Source of the DNA: a virus
Direction: 5' to 3' (one strand)
Virus record (IMG/VR): IMGVR_UViG_3300046001_009045
Span: 1 to 33,653 of that record
DNA: 33,653 nucleotides
Numbering within the stretch: the first letter of the stretch is position 1; each line of letters begins with the position of its first letter. The notes below the pieces were generated by a model, which did no database searches, was not told where the DNA came from, and worked only from the letters and a program-made list of their open reading frames with translations. A program made the position numbers and the translations under genes. Shown here piece after piece: positions 20,552 through 30,168 of this stretch.

Positions 20552-21424
20552 ATGAGTAAAGTTGCGTTTATAACAGCTATATTGGGTAATTATGACACGA
20601 TGTGCCAGCCTTTTATTAAACAAACGGTTGATACTGATTTCATTTGTTTTACAGATGATCCTAACATAAAGTGTAATGGCTGGATAATTGATACAAATCC
20701 TTATTGGAAGACCCATCCAAGTAAAGTGGATACAGGTGTTTATATTAACTCTACTAATAAAGTACCAGCTTTAACTCAGAACTCAGTTGCGCAAGAGCTT
20801 CAAGGCAACCAACATACATTTAACCTTGCAAAGTATTATAAACAATCGTGGATTAATATCCCTCGTTTAGCAGAGTATGACGTAGTTGTTTGGATTGATG
20901 GCACTATTGAAATTATAGCTCCCAATGTATCTGAGTATATGTTAGAGCTATGTGCAAAGTATCATATTGTAAGTTGGCATCACGAGTACAGAGGGGGTAA
21001 TTTAAAATGGGAAGTAGAAGCTAGTAATTTACCTCGCTATCATAACAATCACCATTTAGGTCAGTTTCAACCTTATCAATGCGTTTACCGTCAATACCAC
21101 GATTATATTGCTCAAGGGTACGATGAGTCTTTTTGGTCCCGGGTAGAAAGAAAAGAAGGTCGAGGCCGTGGAGACCATTTTGGTATGTGGTTAACTTGCT
21201 TCGTAGCGTGTAGTAATAAAGCAGAAAGAGTGAAAGACTTTTTAGATCTCTGGTACTTGCAAACACTTAAGTACTCTACTCAAGACCAAGTAGGCTTCCC
21301 TAAAGTAGTACAGGATACAAAGCTGATACCTTATACTTTACCAGATAAAATGCTTCCAGGGGATGAGCCACATGAACGCTGCTCAGCATTTATTAAACAC
21401 CGGCACCGGGACCCTACTCTCTAG
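20552..21424 (+). CDS. DUF616-like (TOD1/MUCI70-type) glycosyltransferase
   Basis: 290 residues. The opening VAFITAILGNYD and DFICFTDDP, then VVWIDGTIEI with Asp116, are the markers of the DUF616 hexosyltransferase group, a GT-A-like fold. WHHEYRGG and GRGDHFGMW fall where acceptor and catalytic residues sit in that group. The reaction is inferred: sugar transfer from a nucleotide donor to an unknown acceptor. It is the third glycosyltransferase of the window and stands alone on the plus strand. Its stop (TAG, 21422-21424) directly touches the stop of the opposite-strand gene at 21425. There is no signal peptide. Confidence 0.78.
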   Translation: MSKVAFITAILGNYDTMCQPFIKQTVDTDFICFTDDPNIKCNGWIIDTNPYWKTHPSKVDTGVYINSTNKVPALTQNSVAQELQGNQHTFNLAKYYKQSWINIPRLAEYDVVVWIDGTIEIIAPNVSEYMLELCAKYHIVSWHHEYRGGNLKWEVEASNLPRYHNNHHLGQFQPYQCVYRQYHDYIAQGYDESFWSRVERKEGRGRGDHFGMWLTCFVACSNKAERVKDFLDLWYLQTLKYSTQDQVGFPKVVQDTKLIPYTLPDKMLPGDEPHERCSAFIKHRHRDPTL

Positions 21425-21676
21425 TTATGCTGAAGCAGATCCGAATGCTATACGCTTACCTCTAAAGTTTGTAATAATCCAAGAAATATTAGCTGCTGCA
21501 GATAATGTCCGTAATGCTGGTGTTCCGGGGGCTATATCTCTTCCACTTTGAGTAAATTGCTCGGCATCAGCAACTAGATAATAAATTCCAGTGTGGATGT
21601 CAGCTCCGTCTGTATAAAGAGCTTTTTGCTCATTGGCAGTAAGCTCGTTCACGTTACCAATCAAGGTTAGGTTCAT
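21425..21676 (-). CDS. Unidentified small protein, possibly structural
   Basis: 83 residues, not recognised. It opens MNLTLIGNVNELTANEQKAL, then a Thr/Ala/Ser-rich middle. The LSAA tripeptide resembles the style of the large virion proteins nearby, and it has no Cys or TM. It follows the 86-residue gene by one base, and both probably come from one transcript. It abuts the glycosyltransferase gene tail-to-tail with no spacer. Confidence 0.68.
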   Translation of the reverse strand: MNLTLIGNVNELTANEQKALYTDGADIHTGIYYLVADAEQFTQSGRDIAPGTPALRTLSAAANISWIITNFRGKRIAFGSASA

Positions 21677-21677
21677 A

Positions 21678-21938
21678 TCAAATTTCTATTAAATCCCAAT
21701 CGTCAAATTTAACTTTATCATTAGGTGTAGAGCGAGGCTCGAAAATAATATTTACACTTTCTCCGTACGTAGAAACATGTTTTGTAAACTCTACCGGTAA
21801 AAATTTTATTGAACTGAGAAGCCAAGCCGGCACTTTTTGCGATCCTTTATCAAATATTGAAAGAGTGGAGTAAATCTCTTCAATTTGTAAGCTACTATAC
21901 TTTAATTCAAAAGCGATAGCACTAAAAGAAATATCCAT
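21678..21938 (-). CDS. Unidentified small protein
   Basis: 86 residues, not recognised. It is a mixed fold with a hydrophobic mid-part (VPAWLLSSIKFLPVEF) and an acidic C-terminus (KVKFDDWDLIEI). It has no Cys, TM or signal. The start is ATG 21938, immediately downstream (minus strand) of a strong terminator, so its transcript must start between 21938 and that hairpin or come from readthrough. Confidence 0.68.
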   Translation of the reverse strand: MDISFSAIAFELKYSSLQIEEIYSTLSIFDKGSQKVPAWLLSSIKFLPVEFTKHVSTYGESVNIIFEPRSTPNDKVKFDDWDLIEI

Positions 21939-21949
21939 AAAATAAAAAA

Positions 21950-21986
21950 AAGGGGCTTAATATATAAACGGAATATTAAGCCCCTT
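21950..21986 (-). terminator. Rho-independent terminator
   Basis: A perfect 14-bp stem (AAGGGGCTTAATAT / ATATTAAGCCCCTT) with a 9-base loop. On the minus strand it is followed by TTTTTTTATTTTAT. It sits five bases after the stop of the 21992-22216 gene and is one of the strongest terminators in the window. Confidence 0.93.
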
Positions 21987-21991
21987 GAGGA

Positions 21992-22216
21992 TTAGCGGGT
22001 TTCGCGAATCTTAGCCCAGCGACCCTTAGAGTCACGTACGTTATAGAAACGTGGCTCGAGGACTACTTGACTGGTACGATTAATAAAACCGAGTACATTG
22101 TACTTGGTAGAATTAAAACGACGACGAACAGCTGACATACGTTGCTCGACGCTTTCGTCACCCAAAGTACGGGTAGTAATATCCCGTACGATTACATTTT
22201 CTGATATTGTGGTCAT
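21992..22216 (-). CDS. Unidentified small basic protein
   Basis: 74 residues from ATG 22216. This start has an AGGT six bases ahead and a TATAAT box just before that. The frame also allows ATG 22279, which would run through the promoter-like sequence and is less likely. The protein is basic (RRRFNSTKYN, DSKGRWAKIRETR) and not recognised. With a sigma70-like promoter and a strong terminator it is a tight one-gene unit, which suggests early, host-polymerase expression, perhaps of a host-takeover factor. Confidence 0.7.
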   Translation of the reverse strand: MTTISENVIVRDITTRTLGDESVEQRMSAVRRRFNSTKYNVLGFINRTSQVVLEPRFYNVRDSKGRWAKIRETR

Positions 22217-22228
22217 AATTACCTGCAC

Positions 22229-22256
22229 ATTATAGGATAAATTAAAATAATTTCCA
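22229..22256 (-). promoter_or_regulatory. Likely sigma70-type promoter
   Basis: On the minus strand the -10 box is a perfect TATAAT (22234-22229) and the -35 is TGGAAA (22256-22251, four of six matches) with a 16-base spacer. Initiation would fall about ten bases before the AGGT ribosome site of the 22216 start. Confidence 0.5.
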
Positions 22257-22276
22257 CTTGCTTTAACGAGATAATA

Positions 22277-22284
22277 CATAAATA
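22277..22284 (+). promoter_or_regulatory. CATAAATA late-promoter-like motif
   Basis: Plus-strand CATAAATA, seven of eight matches to the T4 late promoter TATAAATA, 22 bases before the ATG at 22307. A second TTAAATAAA follows at 22291. Confidence 0.4.
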
Positions 22285-22306
22285 TTTGTATTAAATAAAT
22301 CCCATT

Positions 22307-22522
22307 ATGAATAACTTCATTGCTATTATAGGTTTATATGACGAGAATACTACAGAGCAAATAGCTTTGAAAGAAATCGGTATCCAGGCTAGAGATGAGT
22401 ATGAAGCCCATAAAAAAGCGATTTATAAATGCGACTTACGTGATAATCAAATAGTACTAAAGATATTTGAAGCTACTGGCCGTAAACTTAAGTTCGACTT
22501 CCAAAAAGGCTTTAACTCTTAA
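22307..22522 (+). CDS. Unidentified small protein
   Basis: 71 residues, not recognised. The N-terminal strand ([10 protein letters not shown]) and the charged helix [15 protein letters not shown] suggest a small alpha/beta fold. There is no signal or TM. It is another lone plus-strand gene, whose last four bases overlap the end of the large virion gene on the other strand. Confidence 0.7.
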   Translation: MNNFIAIIGLYDENTTEQIALKEIGIQARDEYEAHKKAIYKCDLRDNQIVLKIFEATGRKLKFDFQKGFNS

Positions 22523-25500
22523 AGGTCGTTATTTGGTTGCGGCAGTGTTCTGTTGATTCGAGGAGACACTAATTGTAGCATGTCTAGCTGGGTATTATAT
22601 AACTTAGTTAGCACTCTATTAATTACTGAAGATGTTACAAGCTCGTTGCTATGAATATAGCTATCTTGAGATACGCTAAACGATTTTACGAGATCGGTAC
22701 CGCTTAGACCGGTAATAGTAAAGCTAGAAGCACCGCCATTAGTATTGATTAAGTTGCCATAACGGTCAAGATTAATCTTATATTTGTACTTTATTGCTTT
22801 ATAAAGTACTTCATGATTCTGTAATAAGCGCATAATGCTCTTATTATAAACCCAGTCTTGTACAAATTCTTCTTTATTAATACCTACAGACGATAACGGT
22901 AATACTAAGCTGTTTACAGTATCTGAGTCGAACAGATCTAGTGTATCAGGTATATCTACGTATTTAAATATTCTCTTATTAGTCACTACATAGAAGTTAA
23001 GTCTGTCATCAATAAAGCCCGTGGTGATATCTTCTACGCTACCAAGACTAGACTTACTTGGATCTGTTAAACGATTAAGTGCAGCGCCGTTAGTAAGGTA
23101 CTTATAAACATTACTACTTGTAAGAAAATATAAAAACGCTCCTGTAGGATCAATTACCATTTTCTTTATAACGGTAGTTGATTGAATGTTTTGACTTGCA
23201 TCAACATGCTCTAAATTATTAGGAACATCAAAGGAATTAACTAATTCGCTATTAGAGTTAATTTCAAATACTTTATATGGACTCTCTAAGTAGTAGTTGG
23301 TTGGGGTGGGTAAATTATTAGAGAGATCTGAATTGAAGCCGTTGTTACCTAGGGCTTGAAGCTTAAAATCAGTATATTTTGCACCAGAAGCAGCGAGGTA
23401 GGTTACTGTTAGAGGTGCACTATACACAGCACTTAACATTACTGCGCTAGTTAATTGAGAATAACTTTGCCCGCCTGAAAGTAAGCCGTAAAGTGCAAAA
23501 GCAGAAAGTACGTTAGTAGTATTATTTTTTAGTCTTAACCCGTCATGGTCAAAAATAATACGATACACTGTAGTGTTTCCGCCTACTACCCCAAGCGCAC
23601 TTAAGGATGTTATAACCGGGGCTACGGGTGCAAACGTTTTTGCGAGTACAAACGTATTTTCGTTAGCTTTATTAATTTCAATACGCTCTGTACTATATGC
23701 ACTTAAAGCATCAACATATAAAGTCTTAACCCAGCTTAATGCAGTATTATACACTTTAACGCAACTATTAAGACTGTCGCAAACGTATACTAAATCGTTG
23801 TATGCTTTAATCTCGGTAGGTACATTGAAACCAGTATTAAAAGTACGGGTACCAGATACTCCCCCTACTTGACTAATAGTTAGTAATTTAGAATTTATTA
23901 CACTATTATCATTCCCTTGTGGGGGCGGTAGAATAGAAATTCCAGCTCTATATACTGTATCGTTATCTAGTATATAGAGCTGATTATTAAGTACATCAAT
24001 TGCACTAATACAATTAAAATTAGGTATATTATCTCCAAGACTAGTTGCGCTCAATACAAGTGTATGACGCCAATCGTTTGTACGAATTTGTATATGGTCT
24101 GGTACACTAGCTGATAAACTATAAGCAATATAGTTATAATAATCTGGAGCAGTCTTACTAGTGAAACGATAGGACTTAAAATCTTTAATATTACCATCTG
24201 CAATACCCACTGCACTTATAGATTGAAAAGAATTATCCCAATTTAAACCATCGATATCGGTTTTCCATGCAAATGCAGAGGCATTAACGGTACCTACTGA
24301 AGTATTAGCGCATAATTGCGCACACCACTCTATTAATGAAAGTTCATTATTAAGCTTAAGAACTTGAGAGATATTTTTAAGGTAATTAAAATTGTCGTTT
24401 AATTTACTAAAAGAACTATTAATAACATCACTTACTACCCACTCATTTGAACCTACAAGCACATCGCTTAAACTATACGGTAAGATTGGAGTTTGAGTAA
24501 CTGGGTCAAAGTAACTATCTATATCATATGTAGGTATAGTATCTTTTACGTACAATCTATTTGTAAGAGTGCGAGGATCTGCCTTCCCTACAGATTGACT
24601 ACCCACTCTTGCAGATATACTAAAATAAGAAGTGCCGGGTGCTGCTGAAGGGTACGTATAAAGTAAAAAGTTTTCGCCGAACCCGTTTGCAATATAACTT
24701 TGTTGCTGCCAGTCAGCAGATAATGCTCCATTTTTAGCCCAGAAAATATCGTACGCGTTTATAAACTTACTTATTGGGTAGATACTTTCTATCCATACTG
24801 GTGTACCGGTTTGCACTACTACCCAAGGTGTATAAACTGATAGCTGAGCGGGTACCGGGGTCGGTGTTACTGTTGGAGTAGGTGTTATCGTTGGTGTTAC
24901 CGTCGGGGTCGGAGTCGGAGTGACCGTGGGAGTCGGAGTCGGGGTAGTAGTAGGGGTCGGAGTCGGCGTTGCGCCAGGTGGTGGGGTCGTTGTAACCGTG
25001 GGCGTCGGCGTCGGTGTTACGGTAACTGTCGGTGTTACAGTCGGGGTCGCTGTAACCGTTGGGGTCGGTGTCGGGGTCGGGGTCGCTGTAACCGTCGGCG
25101 TCGGAGTCGGGGTAGCAGGGTTTTGTGCAAACATCGCCATCATTTGCACATTACTACTAATCAGTACGCTTGTATTCTGACTATAAATATTTGCTATTGC
25201 TGCACTTCCAGATACTATTCTCCAGTATGAAAATACGTAACCATTTACTGGTACTGCATCTATTGTATAGTTACCAGGGGATACATTATAAATTGGATTA
25301 CCGCTATAATTACCGTTAAACCCGACCTGTAAACCACCAGTACTATTTAGTGCCTGTACAATATAAATTGGTGGTGTGAAAGTCGGGGTCGGAGTCGGGG
25401 TAGGGGTATGAGTAACTGTAGGAGTCGGGGTCGGGGTAGGGGCTTGAGTTACTGATACGTTCCAATATATGTACCCAGACTGCGCCCCATTTGCATCATT

Positions 25501-26436
25501 AGACCAGGCTCTAAATTGTACTGGGTAAGTGTAGTTAAGATTCTGATCAAAAGCGTTTAAAACGTTACAATACTGACTCACCATTGGCCAGCTACCCGTA
25601 CCACGCGGTAAAGCTGCAAAAGGCTGGTAACCAGAATTATTAATATTAACGTCTATATGTACATCTTGTAATCTACCCCAAGTCTCTGTATCAGGATCAG
25701 CCCCGAGCGCATACACGATATAATTTGCACCAGTACCATTGACAACAGTAGCCGTTGGGAACCCGCTATAAGGCTCAAACGATATTGCTGGGATAGCATT
25801 AATGTTTATTGTCTGTATTCCAGTATAAATTTTTTGTCCGTAATTATCTTCGGCCCATGCACGCCATTGTACTGTTGTGTTACTACCGATACTAATGCTT
25901 ACTTTAGGGTTACCACCATTAGTGTGGTTTGTTCCTAGAGAGCCTGAGTCTGCAGCTTGTTCTACCCACGCTGAGCCGTTATAATATTCTATTACAACCG
26001 CTACTAAAGTAGATACCCCACCAGTCGCTGCATTAGCTGAAACGGTATATGCTACCCCTGTGTTTACTGTAGCAGTAGGTAACTGTAGCGCTACAGATGG
26101 TGGCGCTGGATCTTCAGCAGTAATTGTTATTGTAACATTACCGGTCGAGTCATGGTAGCCGTTATTGTATATATCGTACTCTATTGTACCGGTAGCAGTA
26201 AAAATAGTGCTAGTATAATTTGAAGTAGTTTCAGTATTTTGCGGGTTAGAATTATTATTAAAATAATTAGCTAACTCGGATAGAACAGTAAGAGCATTAT
26301 TTTTAGACTGAGTAGATAATGATGAACTATTAATAGCATTAGTTATATCATTAAAGATGGGGGTATAAAAGTACCACTCGTTACTACTAAAGTTATATTC
26401 AATCTGACTAGTAGCTGTTGTATTAAGAGATGCCAT
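22519..26436 (-). CDS. Large fibre-like virion protein with Pro-Thr repeats, InlB-like module and NHL-like region
   Basis: 1305 residues, probably a tail-fibre or adhesin-type structural protein. The N-terminal third (about 80-330) has Ig-like beta stretches ([20 protein letters not shown]). Pro-Thr blocks lie at about 332-353 and 442-530, flanking an InlB B-repeat-like module (about 357-437; [10 protein letters not shown]). Further on, [18 protein letters not shown] and [18 protein letters not shown] look like NHL/beta-propeller strands. The C-terminal 120 residues include helices ([20 protein letters not shown]). The tripeptide LSA/LSG recurs. No enzyme motif is seen. ATG 26436 has AGTAAATA about six bases upstream, overlapping the next gene's stop. 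Virion location is inferred from size, repeats and the run of similar genes. Confidence 0.85.
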   Translation of the reverse strand: MASLNTTATSQIEYNFSSNEWYFYTPIFNDITNAINSSSLSTQSKNNALTVLSELANYFNNNSNPQNTETTSNYTSTIFTATGTIEYDIYNNGYHDSTGNVTITITAEDPAPPSVALQLPTATVNTGVAYTVSANAATGGVSTLVAVVIEYYNGSAWVEQAADSGSLGTNHTNGGNPKVSISIGSNTTVQWRAWAEDNYGQKIYTGIQTININAIPAISFEPYSGFPTATVVNGTGANYIVYALGADPDTETWGRLQDVHIDVNINNSGYQPFAALPRGTGSWPMVSQYCNVLNAFDQNLNYTYPVQFRAWSNDANGAQSGYIYWNVSVTQAPTPTPTPTVTHTPTPTPTPTFTPPIYIVQALNSTGGLQVGFNGNYSGNPIYNVSPGNYTIDAVPVNGYVFSYWRIVSGSAAIANIYSQNTSVLISSNVQMMAMFAQNPATPTPTPTVTATPTPTPTPTVTATPTVTPTVTVTPTPTPTVTTTPPPGATPTPTPTTTPTPTPTVTPTPTPTVTPTITPTPTVTPTPVPAQLSVYTPWVVVQTGTPVWIESIYPISKFINAYDIFWAKNGALSADWQQQSYIANGFGENFLLYTYPSAAPGTSYFSISARVGSQSVGKADPRTLTNRLYVKDTIPTYDIDSYFDPVTQTPILPYSLSDVLVGSNEWVVSDVINSSFSKLNDNFNYLKNISQVLKLNNELSLIEWCAQLCANTSVGTVNASAFAWKTDIDGLNWDNSFQSISAVGIADGNIKDFKSYRFTSKTAPDYYNYIAYSLSASVPDHIQIRTNDWRHTLVLSATSLGDNIPNFNCISAIDVLNNQLYILDNDTVYRAGISILPPPQGNDNSVINSKLLTISQVGGVSGTRTFNTGFNVPTEIKAYNDLVYVCDSLNSCVKVYNTALSWVKTLYVDALSAYSTERIEINKANENTFVLAKTFAPVAPVITSLSALGVVGGNTTVYRIIFDHDGLRLKNNTTNVLSAFALYGLLSGGQSYSQLTSAVMLSAVYSAPLTVTYLAASGAKYTDFKLQALGNNGFNSDLSNNLPTPTNYYLESPYKVFEINSNSELVNSFDVPNNLEHVDASQNIQSTTVIKKMVIDPTGAFLYFLTSSNVYKYLTNGAALNRLTDPSKSSLGSVEDITTGFIDDRLNFYVVTNKRIFKYVDIPDTLDLFDSDTVNSLVLPLSSVGINKEEFVQDWVYNKSIMRLLQNHEVLYKAIKYKYKINLDRYGNLINTNGGASSFTITGLSGTDLVKSFSVSQDSYIHSNELVTSSVINRVLTKLYNTQLDMLQLVSPRINRTLPQPNNDL
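24850..25112. repeat. Pro-Thr-coding tandem repeat block
   Basis: Short GT-rich units on the plus strand (GGAGTCGGGGTC-like, 6-12 bases) code for TPTPTV-type peptides on the minus strand. The codons vary at third positions, so this is not a simple microsatellite. A smaller block of the same kind is at 25378-25442. Confidence 0.9.
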
Positions 26437-26445
26437 TGGTTATAT

Positions 26446-29400
26446 TTACTCCCAGATAATGGAACGCAATTTAGTATATGCCGGAGCAACACTAGTAGCT
26501 GCGTTTCTTATGTTATTTTCTACAATAGCGCGGACTGCAGGATCTACTATAGCAGAATTTTTAACTTTTACATTGAAGAATGAAGACTTAGAACCAGGCA
26601 TTCTATGTAAAAAGAACCTTTCAATTTCTTCTATATAGCCACGAGTTGGGGCGTTCATAGTCCATGAGAGGTTAGTAAATTGGTTGTACTCGTAATTTTT
26701 AGAAATGGCTCGTATATCAGAATTATTTAATGCAATATTATAAAAACGGATATCCGCTATTTTGCCATTATAGGTATAGACGCCAGGGGTTTGTATCCAT
26801 TCATTTAATATACTGGTTTTAAAGCTACTAGTACCTATAGAGATTTGCGGGTTATTTTTATAGTTATATATACGGTACGAAATAGCAGAAAATGGGGTAT
26901 AAAAAGTAGTTTGGTTGACTAAAGCCCCGTCTACATATAATCTTGCATCATTAACCTCACTATAGGTCAAGGCAAAATGATGCCAACCTACAGCAAGACC
27001 GGATACACTATAATTTAAGGTGTAGTATATAGGGGTCGGGGTACTTAAGGTTGAATCTTTTACAACAAGCTTGCCTTTAATACCTGGCACGCTAGTGATC
27101 GGCTTAATAAACTTTCTCTGGTAATCGAAACCGGTAGAGTCTCCTCCAGGTAATAAACCCGGTACGTAGAGCTTCTTTAATACATTACCATCAGAATCTA
27201 CTTTATAAATATATTGAGTTTTACCATCAAGTATTAAAGTATAATACACCACACTTCCGTCCCCGGTTTCTTGCGCAATAAAATTAATGTTACGAATACT
27301 GTACGGAGTTATAACAGGGTCTCCTATATTAATCTGTTTACTCCAAAGTATCTTGCCGTTAATATCAATCTTAGCTAAAAAGTTAGTATTATATGTTATC
27401 CAGATGTAATCATCTTGATCGCAATTAATACTTTCAGGTTTATTAACTCCTAATATAGGAATATTATCTTTAGCTATTACCCAAGCATTTGCTGAGACGG
27501 CCTGAGTACCGTTACCAGAGAGGGAGAACATTGTATTGCTACTGGTTATACATGCTCCAGTGCCTACCCACTGCTCATAACCGCTCACTGAGGCCGCGCT
27601 AGTGGTGGGTATATTAGTATTATAATACCGCGGAGCACCTGAAAGATCAATAGTAAAATTATTATAAGCAGTAGAAGTTACAGAGGATACTAAGTCAACA
27701 GCAGTGCCTGATAATAAAACAAATTTACTATAGGTGACGCTATTATTTGCTTTATGATTTTTAATTGCAAAATAAGTATAACCATTAGTACTGTCTTTAT
27801 TAAGTAGATATACGTCTACAATTTTAGAAGCTGAAAGTAATGATACGGTAGTAGGAGATATACCCGTAAGCGCGGTTTTTTGAGTTAAAAGATCGTCTGG
27901 ATCAAATGTTGATACAAAGTGTTGGTTTGAGTTATCTATTACATAGTAGCTTTCATCATAGTTGCCTTTTACTACGAAGTTCGGGGTAGCATATGCACTC
28001 AAAACATCAGTGCCTACAGAAGCAAACGTGGTATAGTTTTCGTAATTTAACAATGTAAGATCTGCATTGTATGTACGAACTGAACCTACACTTAAGGTAC
28101 TATCCCAAGCTCCAACAGTAAAAAATGGTGTTAATATAGGGGTATTAATAAATATACCCATACCACCACCGAAGTAGTTACCGAGTATTTGATCTCCCTT
28201 TAAATTACTCCAGTCATCATTATATGCAAAAAATGATAGAGTGTTTCCTTTATTATATGCAAAATCTTGATCATCATTATCTATATAACCGTAAGTGTCG
28301 TTTATAATATAATAAGGTGTCTTTACTGTGCTATCGATTGCAGAATTGCTATTAGTAAATGAAGTAATTTTGCCTGCAGTTAAAGTATCTACTTTATTAA
28401 TTAAATTAGGTCCCCACTCGTCTATATGATACAAGAGACCTGAAAGACTATCTACTATACTTTCGTTATCATTTTCACCAATTCTATGGTAATAATATAA
28501 TACCCCTGGTTCAAATGTTAAATTAGTAGGTATATCCCAAATTATATTAGGGTAGTTATTTATACTATCTGTTAATGAAGCTGAAAGAGTGGCTATTGTA
28601 GATAAATTAATGCCAATTGTATTAATATGTCGTGGATCATAATAACGATCAACCCACACTGGTTTAGTAGTAGAGTTTAAACCGCCCGTAGAAGTAGTTC
28701 CAGCAGATAGCCAAGAACAAAAATACATACCATTTTGCGGGCTATTAGTACTATTACCCCAATTAGTATAGTTTTTATAGTTAGCTACTTTCTTAAAAAT
28801 CTTATCAGAGCGGAACGGTGTGATGTCAGCGCGTGCCCCATAATCAACTAAAGTAGAAGCACTCAGGGATAAAATGTTAGTATTGTTTGGATAATGAAAA
28901 TACGTGCTACCGTCTTTAAAGAAGTCAATTTTAGTAGTAGAAGCGTTATACCCTAAATGCACTTTATCATGTCCTTCTGTCTCGTTTAAACCGGTGTATA
29001 TCTTAGTATAAGAACGTAAGGGGGCATTAAGTATAGTGGTTTGATCGTGTTGCGGAGAGTAATAGTTTTTTAATACTGCTACATTAGCACTAAGACTTTG
29101 AGTGTCTGCTGAAAGAGCTTTAAAAGCAGCAGTAATAAGGTAGTTATATTCTAAGCTACCCGAACTATTATTAATTCCTAAAGAGTTATCTATTTTATTA
29201 TATTTTACTAAATCTGATTGTCCTAATTTCTGTAAATTATAATCAAAGTTTTCATTACTAAATCTAGTAGCTTTAAAAATATTAGCTGTAGGAACTATTA
29301 AGTCGTTAGGTGTTGATGCTGTTAACGTATTGAATGTTAGACCGTCATTTAACCACTTCCCAGACATAAGCGGGTTCAAAGTAATTAAAGATAGAGAAGC

Positions 29401-29919
29401 GGCGCTTAATATATAATAGTAAGTGTAGTAATTTGTATTGAGTCCGGTTATTACGTTGCCTGAAATAGTGTTAGTATTACTATTATTAATTAAGTATAAA
29501 TCAGTCGTACTACCATCGGTATTTTCAATAGTATAAAATATCTGTACTGTATTAGCTGATACAGGGAAGTAAAAATTAAATACCGTGGCGGAATTTAAAT
29601 TAGAAGTTGTAGAAATACTACCACCGGTATTAACTGGATTAGTTACGTAAAAATAGTTACCTGCGCTATCCTGTATTAAAGAACTATATACATACTGCTC
29701 TGGGGATGGTTCAAAAACCGGGTTAAAGCAGTCTTGTAGCTTAACGGTATCTGTTAATATTAATAATTGTTCTCTATTAAGAGTAACATCTTTAGCACTC
29801 ACTAATATAGTACTATTACTAAAGTCTAAGTTATCAAAAGTATAAACCACGCCGCTACTCATAGATATGTTATTATCATATCCGTAATTTAGAGTAATTT
29901 CTGCAGCGCTGAGTATCAT
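26446..29919 (-). CDS. Large virion protein with LamG-like lectin domain
   Basis: 1157 residues, probably a structural or fibre protein. Most of it is Ser/Thr/Asn/Tyr-rich with beta strands. About 800-930 reads like propeller blades (DQDDYIWITYNTNFLAKIDI, YIYKVDSDGNVLKKLYVPG). A LamG/concanavalin-like jelly-roll follows, with GWHHFALTYSEVNDARLYVD at about 976-995 and GKIADIRFYNIALNNSDIRA near 1050. This fold binds sugars in many proteins. A C-terminal helical segment (about 1095-1157) may contact another virion protein. LSA/LSG tripeptides recur about every 60-80 residues. ATG 29919 is preceded by TAAGTATA. Host-surface binding is the likely use of a lectin-type domain but is not shown here. 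Confidence 0.85.
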   Translation of the reverse strand: MILSAAEITLNYGYDNNISMSSGVVYTFDNLDFSNSTILVSAKDVTLNREQLLILTDTVKLQDCFNPVFEPSPEQYVYSSLIQDSAGNYFYVTNPVNTGGSISTTSNLNSATVFNFYFPVSANTVQIFYTIENTDGSTTDLYLINNSNTNTISGNVITGLNTNYYTYYYILSAASLSLITLNPLMSGKWLNDGLTFNTLTASTPNDLIVPTANIFKATRFSNENFDYNLQKLGQSDLVKYNKIDNSLGINNSSGSLEYNYLITAAFKALSADTQSLSANVAVLKNYYSPQHDQTTILNAPLRSYTKIYTGLNETEGHDKVHLGYNASTTKIDFFKDGSTYFHYPNNTNILSLSASTLVDYGARADITPFRSDKIFKKVANYKNYTNWGNSTNSPQNGMYFCSWLSAGTTSTGGLNSTTKPVWVDRYYDPRHINTIGINLSTIATLSASLTDSINNYPNIIWDIPTNLTFEPGVLYYYHRIGENDNESIVDSLSGLLYHIDEWGPNLINKVDTLTAGKITSFTNSNSAIDSTVKTPYYIINDTYGYIDNDDQDFAYNKGNTLSFFAYNDDWSNLKGDQILGNYFGGGMGIFINTPILTPFFTVGAWDSTLSVGSVRTYNADLTLLNYENYTTFASVGTDVLSAYATPNFVVKGNYDESYYVIDNSNQHFVSTFDPDDLLTQKTALTGISPTTVSLLSASKIVDVYLLNKDSTNGYTYFAIKNHKANNSVTYSKFVLLSGTAVDLVSSVTSTAYNNFTIDLSGAPRYYNTNIPTTSAASVSGYEQWVGTGACITSSNTMFSLSGNGTQAVSANAWVIAKDNIPILGVNKPESINCDQDDYIWITYNTNFLAKIDINGKILWSKQINIGDPVITPYSIRNINFIAQETGDGSVVYYTLILDGKTQYIYKVDSDGNVLKKLYVPGLLPGGDSTGFDYQRKFIKPITSVPGIKGKLVVKDSTLSTPTPIYYTLNYSVSGLAVGWHHFALTYSEVNDARLYVDGALVNQTTFYTPFSAISYRIYNYKNNPQISIGTSSFKTSILNEWIQTPGVYTYNGKIADIRFYNIALNNSDIRAISKNYEYNQFTNLSWTMNAPTRGYIEEIERFFLHRMPGSKSSFFNVKVKNSAIVDPAVRAIVENNIRNAATSVAPAYTKLRSIIWE

Positions 29920-29923
29920 ATGT

Positions 29924-29931
29924 TATACTTA
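29924..29931 (-). promoter_or_regulatory. TAAGTATA motif before the LamG-type virion gene
   Basis: Minus-strand TAAGTATA whose core ends six bases before the ATG at 29919. There is no Shine-Dalgarno in this 26-base gap, so initiation must use another signal or a very short leader. Confidence 0.45.
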
Positions 29932-29945
29932 GTAACGTGTCTGTA

Positions 29946-30149
29946 TTATGGTAGAACAGTAAGAGTGTGTTCGCTAGTTACTTGCACGTGAGACTGGGTT
30001 TTATCCACAGGGATAACCCATAATTCTCCAGCCCCAAGAGTGTGTACCCCGGATATAGAGATACTAGATTCTCCTGAGACTAAATGAACTTTGCCGACGT
30101 TTGTACCGACAGCAACAAGTGTGCTTTTTATATTATTGAATGTGAGCAT
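29946..30149 (-). CDS. Unidentified small protein in the virion block
   Basis: 67 residues, not recognised. It is nearly all beta in appearance (GKVHLVSGESSISISGVHTL, GELWVIPVDKTQSHVQVTSE), with no Cys or TM. It lies between two large virion genes on the same strand, so a small structural protein, such as a cap or trimerisation piece, is the reasonable guess. Confidence 0.72.
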   Translation of the reverse strand: MLTFNNIKSTLVAVGTNVGKVHLVSGESSISISGVHTLGAGELWVIPVDKTQSHVQVTSEHTLTVLP

Positions 30150-30168
30150 AAATTGTAATAAAATATTA

